A DNA stretch of 21,570 bases from Alkalibacterium sp034520745 (GTDB lineage Bacteria > Bacillota > Bacilli > Lactobacillales > Carnobacteriaceae_A). The stretch spans positions 1 to 21,570 of the forward strand of contig JAXHNF010000018.1 of NCBI GenBank assembly GCA_034520745.1, given 5' to 3'. The number at the start of each line of letters is the position of its first letter. Positions within the stretch are counted from its first letter, which is position 1. Below, piece by piece: positions 14,739 through 21,570 of the stretch. The position numbers were made by a program, and so were the translations under genes. The notes under the pieces are model-generated. The model worked only from the letters and a program-made list of their open reading frames with translations. It did no database searches and was not told the origin of the DNA.

Positions 14739-15816
14739 ATGAAAAACAAAAAATTATTAGTCATGTTAGGTGCGCTTGTTGTATTACTGATTGGGGTGTT
14801 TGCTTTTTCTTTAGCCGATTCCAGCGATGGGGAAACTCAGGAAGAAATGCCCGCAACTTCAGAAATGTCCGGGGAGAAGAGACGACTGATGTGTCAGAGG
14901 AAGCAGAAGAGGAAACGTTTGTCGTCGGTATTCTGCAGACAACAAGTCACCCGGCACTGGATGCCATCACGGAAGGCTCCATAGAGGGACTGGCAGAGAA
15001 CGGGTACGTTGATGGCGAAAATGCGGAGATCATCCTGCAGAACGCACAAGGTGATCAGAACCTGATGAACACGATGGCTCAGTCACTGGTTGAAGATGGG
15101 GCGGACCTGCTTATCGGTATCGGCACACCGGCCAGTACAGGCTTTCGCCAACGCACACAGATGAGATTGCCGACTCATCATGGGCGCCGTTCAGCGATCC
15201 GGTCGGTGCTGGATTTGTCGATACAGAGGAAAACCCGGGTAAAAACGTCACCGGCGTCAAAGACGAAGCGCCTGTTCAGGCCCAACTCGATATGATGCTG
15301 GAACTTCTGCCGGAAGCAACAGAGATCGGCGTGCTGTACAGCTCAGGCGAAGACAATGCACGAGCCGAAGCAGAACGTGCGATCACGGCGATTGAAGAAA
15401 TGGGATTGAATCCGGTCGAGTATACTGTCTCAAGCACCAACGAGATCCAGCAGACCGTCGCAACGATGGCTCAGGAAGTGGATGCCATCTACCTGCCGAC
15501 GGACAACACGATCGCCAGTGCTTTTGACACCGTCGTCAGCGAAGCCAACCGCTATGATGTCCCGCTTATTCCTACCGTGGACTCCATGATCGCACAGGGT
15601 GGTCTGGCAACTGTCGGTATCAACCAGACTGACACAGGCTTTGAAACGGGCCGTATGGCAGCGGAAGTTCTGGACGGCACTGACCCGAGTGAGTTTCCTG
15701 TTTATGTTTTAAGTGAAGGAGATAAACTGGTCAATCTCGAACAAGCTGAACGACTCGGTGTAGATATTCCTCAGTCCGTATTGGATGAGGCAACTGTCAT
15801 CGAATCAAACGACTAA
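14739..15816 (+). pseudogene. trpX: Tryptophan ABC transporter substrate-binding protein, frame-broken
   Basis: Extracellular binding component of the TrpXYZ importer (ABC_sub_bind / TrpX family). It starts MKNKKLLVMLGALVVLLIGVF: an N-terminal anchor helix with no lipobox Cys, as usual for TrpX. The ligand-binding fold begins FVVGILQTTSHPALDAITEG and continues with NAEIILQNAQGDQNLMNTMAQ, DPVGAGFVDTEENPG, TGVKDEAPVQAQLDMMLELLP, AIYLPTDNTIASAFDTV and TVGINQTDTGFETGRMA. Frame is lost in the GGGG run near 14870 and again at about 15135-15215, where several indels cluster and the family IMGAVSDPVG is recoverable only in pieces. GAGAGGA lies 9 nt before the ATG. First gene of the operon after the attenuator leader. 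Confidence 0.85.
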
Positions 15817-15833
15817 GAAAGGAAATCAGAACA

Positions 15834-16719
15834 ATGCTTATATCCGCAATCGCACAGGGCTTCTTATGGGCCATCTTCAGGAATTGGTATCTACACCACC
15901 TACCGCATATTAAACTTTCCGGATCTGACAGCTGAAGGCTCGTTTCCGCTGGGGTCTGCCGTGGCTGTCACAGCTATTGTCGCAGGGATGCATCCGGTAG
16001 TCGCAACGCTGGTGGCTATCCTGGCCGGCATGGGTGCGGGACTCGTGACAGGTCTGCTTTATACAAAAGGTAAGGTTCCCGTGATCTTATCGGGGATCCT
16101 GGTGATGTCAGGCCTGCATTCGGTGATGCTGTTTGTGATGCAGCGTCCGAATCTGAGCCTGCTGAATCATCCCAAACTTTACGATGCCTTTGCCGATCTG
16201 CCGAATTATTTTGACGTAGTGATTGTGGGTATAGGCGTTCTGATACTGTTGTTATAAGCGGCCTACTGTTCTTCTTTTACACGAGTAAAGGCCAGGCCTA
16301 CATTGCGACAGGTGACAATGAATCGATGGCGCAGTCGCTCGGGATCCGTACAGATAGTATGAAGATTTTGGGACTGCGTCCTGTCAAACGGGGTCATCGC
16401 TTTATCGGGCGCACTGATCGCGCAGAGCAACGGGTATGCGGATGTCAACGGCGGCATCGGAATCATCGTTATCGGTCTGGCTTCGATCATCATTGCCGAA
16501 GTGGTGTTCAAGGAAGTGACGCTGGGCGAACGGCTGCTGACAATCGTTATCGGTAGTGTGCTGTATCAACTGCTGCTTTTAGCTGTTATTCGAATAGGCT
16601 TTGATACGACCTATATCCGTATTTTCAGCTCGTCGATACTGGCCGTCTTTTTGATGACACCACAGCTTCGCAAAGGGCTGAAACTGGAAATGTTTAGTGG
16701 GAAAGAGGAACGCGTATGA
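15834..16719 (+). pseudogene. trpY: Tryptophan ABC transporter permease, frame-broken
   Basis: Membrane component of the importer, similar to the BPD_transp_2/LivH-like permease family. Pieces in order: MLISAIAQGFLWAI; GIGIYTTYRILNFPDLTAEG, the conserved N-terminal motif; helices around VTAIVAGMHPVVATLVAILAG; YTKGKVPVILSGILVMSGLHS; VISGLLFFFYTSKGQAYIATGDN; SLGIRTDSMKILGL; LSNGVIALSGALIAQSNGYADVNGG; and a final helix ending KGLKLEMFSGKEERV. Three frame changes are needed, near 15873, 16250 and 16380. RBS AAAGGAAA precedes ATG 15834, 18 nt after trpX. Its TGA overlaps the trpZ ATG (ATGA), so translation of the two is coupled. Confidence 0.85.
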
Positions 16720-17450
16720 AGGAACTACTGGAACTGAAACAGGTCACAAAGGTCATTGAAAATGAATCAGATACCAACAATACGATCTTGGATCACGTTG
16801 ATCTGACGATCCATAAAGGGATTTCATAACAGTCCTGGGAGGCAACGGCGCAGGCAAGTCGACTCTGTTCAACAGCATCACGGGGTCTCATTCAGTGACC
16901 AGCGGCCGGATAGCCTTTAATGGAAAGCCGGTGACGAACTGGTCGGAAGAAAAGCGTGCGCGGTTCATCGGACGTGTCTTCCAGGATCCTAAAATGGGGA
17001 CCGCCCCGCGTATGACGGTTGAAGAAAACCTGTCTGCTGGCATTGAAACGCGGGCAGCGACGGCCGTTTTTTCCAAGAAAGCTGAAAGAGAACCGTGACT
17101 ACTTTAAAACGTTGTGCGGCTCAGTGGGGAACGGCCTGGAGAAGCATCTCGACACACCCACAGGCCATTTGTCAGGCGGGCAGCGCCAGTCATTGAGTCT
17201 ATTAATGACGACCCTGACGCAGCCGGAGCTGCTCCTTTTGGATGAGCATACTGCAGCTTTGGACCCCAAAACGTCTAAACGCTTGATGGCACTGACGAAT
17301 CAGATGATCCAGGAAAAAGAACTGACCTGTTTAATGATCACCCACCGTATGGAAGATGCGCTGACGTACGGGAACCGGCTGATTCTGATGGAAAACGGGA
17401 AAGTGAAACTGGATCTGAATAAAGAAGAAAAAGAACAAGCTGACACTTGA
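16716..17450 (+). pseudogene. trpZ: Tryptophan ABC transporter ATP-binding protein, frame-broken
   Basis: Cytoplasmic ATPase of the importer. Walker A GGNGAGKST (about 16840-16866), Q-loop region VFQDPKMGTAPRMTVEEN, signature LSGGQRQ, Walker B LLLLDEH with ALDPKTS, and switch His in MITHRMEDAL are all present. Frame is lost at AAAGGG-ATTTC near 16820 (adding one G gives DFITVLGGNG) and near 17036 (removing one base gives LALKRGQRR). About 243 residues when restored, the normal length. The ATG overlaps the trpY stop. No terminator is obvious before the repeat array that follows. Confidence 0.85.
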
Positions 17451-17499
17451 GGGATCTATTCGTACTGTTTGAAAAGAAATAGGGACTGGAGCATTTTTG

Positions 17500-17992
17500 A
17501 GATATCGTGGGATACGCCTCGCAAGCTGACCGTGAAACTGCCGTGAGTTGTCTGCTAAATCAAGGAGCTATCGTGGGTAGACTGACATGGAATCCCCGTG
17601 AGTTTGTCTTCAATGGGGAGGCTGCGGGCGGACTCGGAATCCTCGTGAGTTGTGCTAAATAGGAGCTATGTCGGCAAGCTCGGCATGGAATCCCCGTGAG
17701 TTGTGCTAAATAGGAGCTATGTCGGCAAGCTCGGCATGGAATCCCCGTGAGTTGTGCTAAATAGGAGCTATGTCGGGAGCTTGACGTGAGTGTCCCCTAA
17801 TTGTGCTCAATCGGAGCTACGTCGGCAAGGTGGGCATGGAATCCTCGTGAGTTGTGCTAAATAGGAGCTATGTCGGCAAGCTCCGCATTGGAATGCCCGT
17901 GAGTTGTGCTAAATTGGAGCTACGTCGGCAAGCTCAGCGAGAAGTCCCCGTGAGTTATGCTAAGGAATTCCTGCATCGGCAAACTGACAGGA
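17500..17992. repeat. 51-bp tandem repeat array (about nine units)
   Basis: Units begin CGTGAGTTGTGCTAAAT and continue GGAGCTATGTCGGCAAGCTC, ending GGCATGGAATCCC. Starts are at about 17542, 17597, 17644, 17695, 17746, 17796, 17846, 17898 and 17949 (spacing 47-55, mostly 50-52); 17644-17694 and 17695-17745 are nearly identical, and outer copies are more diverged. Each unit contains TCGGCA-AGC-TCGGCA. All frames I checked contain stops, so it is non-coding. There are no unique spacers, so it is not CRISPR. The stretch 17993-18270 to the transposase gene has a small hairpin (18006-18024) and nothing else I can name. Confidence 0.85.
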
Positions 17993-18270
17993 ATGAGATA
18001 AAACAGAGGCTCTTATAAGGCCTCGATAGGCCGAACCTGCCTGTAGCCCTTAAAAAGCTCTTTAAATCCTGATGAATTCATAGCTCTACATTCAAGCTAT
18101 TTTCTTGAACACATTGCCTATTTTTAAAATAACTCAGATACTCTCTTCCTAAATGATGTGTTTTCGAACATGATACTTGCGGAAGAAAGCTCTATATAAA
18201 GTCTTTTTCTATTTAAGGGCAGACTGATCCCTTGAAAAAGAATTGGTTTAAAATTTATGCGATAACTAGT

Positions 18271-19590
18271 CTAAATCCATTGTCTGGATCGCCGCAGGCG
18301 CTCGAAGACCCTATAAAATTCAGTTTGATACACATGATAACTCGACAATTTGAGATAGATTTGTCTCCCAGTTTGAACGAGTTTACCGGCAACCTTAAGC
18401 AATGTTAGACGAATGGAATGAATCGTCATGCCCTGATTCACTTTCTCAAAAGCAATGGTCTTTAGAAAATTAACCAGGTTATAAGCTAAGACACTGATCA
18501 TCATTCTGACTTGATTTTCTAAGAAACGTGGACTATCAGTTTTATCAAAATAAAAGCCTGCTTTAGCTTCTTTGATGAAGTTTTCCATTGTCCCTCGTTT
18601 ACCGTATAGAGAGAAGATGACTTTAGGTGAAACATTTTCTGATAGATTAGTCACAATAAACGTATGGTGGAAGAGTAGTTCTCCTCTTTCCCGAACGGAG
18701 CGAATGCAGATACGACGAGGTTTCGACCATGATTTAGCTTGGTAGGACAGTGAAAAATACTGGACTTCTCGCTTTTCCCAATTTTGATTATCTCCGTATA
18801 AGATAGATCGTTCAGCCAGCTGACCTAAGCGTTTATTGTTCTTTAATCGAATCACATAGTGACTGTCATGAGCTTCACAAGTCTCATACACCTCTGGTGT
18901 AGCGAATCCGCTATCTCCTCTAACCAGGATATCGGTATGGGGTAACGCCTTAGAGTAGTGTTCGAGCAGCGGTTCTATAAACTTTTTCACGCCTTTGGAT
19001 GTATACTGATTACCTGAACGCAGTTCAGCTTTTAAGAAATCCCCAGTCATTCCATCAAAGGCAACGAGAGGATGATACCCATAGGTTTGATAATGGGCAT
19101 TATAGTCTGTTTGTTCTTGATAACCATAAGTATCTGAGTGCGTTGAATCGATATCGATGATTAATTCGGTGTCATTGCGAATCAGACGTGCTTTGTCAAT
19201 TAATACTTGATTCAATGACTGAAATTGATCCATATTCTCATCAGTAAAACGATCGAGAAACCTTGAGATTGACGACTGTGAGGCTAATTGCTTACTTCCT
19301 AGCACCATTTGGAATACCGGATCTTGTCTTAATAAATTGGCTGACGAGTCTGCCGAATAGCCAGCAATCAACTGCATAATGAGCTGTTCCAATATCGCTA
19401 AATTATCATGCGTGAAGTAAGCACGGTTATCCTTAATGTCCAGCATTGATTTTGCCAAATCAGAGAACTTGAAGGTGTCCATTACTTCTTTAACTAAGAC
19501 TAAACCCGAGTCACTCGATAAGCGACCACCTGTATGAGAAATGGTGATGTTTGAATTGAATTTTACCTGTTTTTTGTGTAAGCTTGTCAT
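18271..19590 (-). mobile_element. IS1380-family transposase gene, intact (insertion sequence)
   Basis: A 439-residue DDE transposase of the IS1380 group: N-terminal NITISHTGGRLSSDSGLVLV, DNRAYFTHDNLAILEQLIMQ and SQSSISRFLDRF. The catalytic residues are the first Asp in IDIDSTHSDTYG, the second in VRGDSGFATPEVYE, and Glu in GKRGTMENFIKEAK. Length and motifs are complete with no frame break, so it may be active. AAAGGAG lies 9 nt before the ATG. Family members carry short terminal inverted repeats; I see only a shared TTCTTTTT(T)TCA facing outward on both sides (complement of about 18234-18243, and 19648-19658), too weak to fix the ends. Target duplication not found. Confidence 0.9.
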
Positions 19591-19814
19591 GAGAAGAACT
19601 CCTTTCTTATGGTTGGTTTGGACACCTTTACCATAGCAGAATGGGGTTCTTTTTTCATCACTTAACGGGTGAGAATTGAAAAGTTAATTTTACCTGCCAT
19701 TAGGCAGTTTCTAAACAGTTATAAGGAAAGTATGAATTATTCAGGTAAATATATTTTTCAACCAAAAAAATCATTTTTTCGCTAATTGGCTAATATAATT
19801 AGTGAGGTGAAGAG

Positions 19815-20726
19815 ATGAAAGTCATAAAGAAGAGAGAAAAATCAAAATTACTCATTGGCTTGAACTACTTGGATAGAAGGACTAAGCTGAATGATGCGGA
19901 TAAACGGTATTTAATCAGTCTGGAGAAAGGCTTTGAAGGAGAGGAACGTTTTGACGCTCTCGTCAAAACGCATCTGACTGGTGGAGGGCCATTTTTGTTA
20001 TAAATGATCTGCTGATTGAAAACAAAGGAAAATACTTTTCAGATGGATTCACTTATTCTAGCGTCGGATACGATTTACCTATACGAAATTAAAAATTAAA
20101 GGAAATTTTCAGATGAATTCTGGTCAACTATCATTATACAAATGCAAATAGGACAAGAGGTAACGCAAATTCCTTTGATTCAGCTCAAAAGGACCGAAGA
20201 ATTGTTGCGTCAATTGTTGGAAGACTGGGGAGCATGGCGCTATAGAATCGAAAAGCTAATGTATGTATTTATTAACAACAGGTTTACCACTTTATTATGC
20301 CAATCTGGAAGACCCTATTATTTTCTCTACCCCAATTCATGAGCACTTTAGAAATGGTAAACAGAAAATGCGGAAGTCTGACGAAACAATCCAGCTATTT
20401 AGCTGATAAACTCATCGACAGACATAGGGCTGATTCTCTTTTTACAGAAAAAGCTGCCGGCGTATAACATGGAAGAATTCAAAACAGGCGTATCATGTTC
20501 CTGCGGGTCATTCGACCTGATCACACTTTGCCCGGCGCTCAGTGTTACTGCAAGAAGCTGTTACAAGCAAGGCTGTCGAGATGAAGAACTGGTTCTTCGA
20601 GAACGCTTTAACGAATTCCGGTTTTTATTTCCGGATATGAAAATAGCCACAACTGTAATAGATGACTGGTGTGGGAAATCGGTGAACTACAGAGAAGTCA
20701 GAAATGTTCTTCAAGACAGCATTTAG
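19815..20726 (+). pseudogene. NERD-domain protein (nuclease-related), heavily frame-broken
   Basis: Pieces in different frames join into a NERD protein. LEKGFEGEERFDALVKTHL is the conserved G-x-EGE start, then AIFVINDLLIENKGKYFQMDSLILASDTIYLYEIKN, which includes the Q-D-LI and E-K-N residues shared with nuclease folds. Next come PLIQLKRTEELLRQLLEDWG, PLYYANLEDPIIFSTPIHEHF and a C-terminal Cys-rich piece (SCSCGS, then EELVLRERFNEFRFLFPDMKIATTVIDDWCGKSVNYREV). At least six indels are needed (near 19993, 20038, 20092, 20145, 20285, 20402 and again about 20520-20580). TATAAT (19794-19799) lies very close before the AGGTGA site. Restored length about 300 aa. Either a true pseudogene beside an IS or poor sequence. 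Confidence 0.65.
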
Positions 20727-20784
20727 TGTCTTCGGGGACAAACAGCGGGACCTACTATGAATGATTCTGTTTTTATCAGGACTC

Positions 20785-20835
20785 AAAAAAGCCAGACCGT
20801 CCAGTCAATTGAAGACTGAACGGTCTGGCTTTGTT
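20785..20835. terminator. Bidirectional terminator between the NERD and metQ-like genes
   Basis: AAAGCCAGACCGT (20788-20800) with its complement at 20820-20832 and an inner CAGTC/GACTG stem. A run on the left gives a T run for the minus-strand gene. Confidence 0.85.
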
Positions 20836-20849
20836 CTAGACTATACTGC

Positions 20850-21570
20850 TTATTCTTCCTGGCTTCTAAAAGAAGGTCTCAAGTGACCCTCTTCAGCCAG
20901 TTCGTCTAAAAAGTCATATACTTCCTGACTGGTGCATAGGCGTCGACCAGGGCCTGGATTTCTTTCAGAATCCTGATTGTCTTCGCGGGCGATCAGTGTC
21001 TGTGCAAAACGGTTTTCTTCATCCGCCTGCAGGATAACGGCATCTTCGGTCGTCAAGTCAACGGCAGCGATGTAAGTCGGGTAATTGAAAACCAGCTCCA
21101 CGCCATCTTGATAAGCGGAGGTCAGGTTCAGCAAGCCGATATTGGTGAAAGTGAAGTCGTGCGGGCTTGCGCTGACATCGTCAACGGTTTAGCGAGCGGA
21201 TTTATCGAGCTTCTGAAGGTCCAGTGTGATCAGGTCATGCTCTTCCAAAAGTAACGAGGCGCGCGGGCTTCATTGGTCGGATCGCTTTGGTACGGCGACT
21301 TGGCCCGTCTTCGATGTCTTCAACGGAATCGTAAACAGGGGAGTAGAAACCGACGATGGCGTTGTAGATCGGCTGGATGGCTACGAGGTTGCCGTCTCGC
21401 TCCTGGTTGAACATTTCCATGAACGGTTCGTGCTGGGCAAAGTTTGCATCGACTTCGTTATTCAGCAAGGCTTCATTGTACTGGATGTTGTCGGACACTT
21501 CGACCAGTTCCACTTCGTAGCCGTCTTCGATCACTCTCGCCGGCGAGTTCCACGACGCAGTCCGTCATTG
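20850..21570 (-). pseudogene. metQ: MetQ/NlpA-type methionine-binding lipoprotein, partial and frame-broken
   Basis: Substrate-binding lipoprotein of a MetNIQ-type importer; the N-terminus lies beyond the right edge, so the lipobox is not visible. Family segments in order: GYEVELVEVSDNIQYNEALLNNEVDANFAQHEPFMEMFN, then GFYSPVYDSVEDI, AVPNDPTNEARA in a shifted frame, LLLEEHDLITLDLQ, FTFTNIGLLNLTSAYQDGVELVFNYPTYIAAVDL, DAVILQADEENRFAQTLIAREDNQDS, and an ending SQEVYDFLDELAEEGHLRPSF. Indels are needed near 21535, at 21240-21310 (several), at the stop near 21190, and at about 20930-20965. Methionine is the commonest ligand, but other NlpA substrates are possible. No S-box or T-box lies inside the window. 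Confidence 0.75.

Noticed and set aside
17500..17992. CRISPR array
   Set aside because: Units abut with no unique spacers, the period equals the whole unit, and no cas genes are near.

Overview
The window reads as a chromosomal segment of a moderately low-GC Gram-positive bacterium. Strong AGGAGG-type ribosome binding sites, the PcsB-like M23 hydrolase under a WalR-type box, a TrpXYZ importer, an AdhP-type alcohol dehydrogenase behind a Rex-like operator and an IS1380 transposase all fit Lactobacillales. The gene set suggests Carnobacteriaceae (Trichococcus, Alkalibacterium or Marinilactibacillus types), but the genus is an inference.

Layout. 1-230: tail of an aldo/keto reductase. 333-854: DUF1456 (YehS) protein. 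1100-2984: WalR-type box and secreted coiled-coil/LytM peptidoglycan hydrolase. 2985-3440: no gene, but a run of hairpins with a 53-nt spaced motif. 3497-4754 (minus): split ThrE-type exporter pair (YjjP/YjjB). 4923-5360: DUF1801 protein. 5512-6861: D-serine dehydratase. 7094-8181 (minus): alcohol dehydrogenase and Rex-like operator. 8430-9945: short cis-prenyltransferase, guanylate kinase-like protein and small membrane protein. 9957-11097 (minus): GMP reductase. 11190-11898: PAP2 phosphatase. 11964-12165 (minus): small membrane protein. 12230-13366 (minus): DAO-type FAD oxidase. 13508-14247: two tandem related membrane proteins. 14251-17450: tryptophan ABC importer trpXYZ behind a long regulatory leader. 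17500-17992: non-coding 51-bp tandem repeats. 18271-19590 (minus): intact IS1380-family transposase. 19815-20726: broken NERD-domain gene. 20850-21570 (minus): broken, partial metQ-like gene.

The most interesting element is the trpXYZ leader (about 14286-14738). It carries two tiny ORFs with closely spaced Trp codons (AWQSW and WEWF), two terminators, and a chain of mutually exclusive RNA pairings that predicts read-through when ribosomes stall at the first Trp codon. This looks like ribosome-mediated attenuation of a tryptophan importer; no T-box sequence was found.

Many conserved genes are broken by one-base indels, often compensated a few bases later (M23 hydrolase, YjjP, YjjB, guaC, PAP2, trpX, trpY, trpZ, NERD, metQ). 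Others (dsdA, adhP, the prenyltransferase, the kinase, the FAD oxidase, the transposase) are clean. Uncorrected consensus errors explain this more easily than so many independent pseudogenes, but true decay of the trp, NERD and met genes around the IS cannot be excluded.
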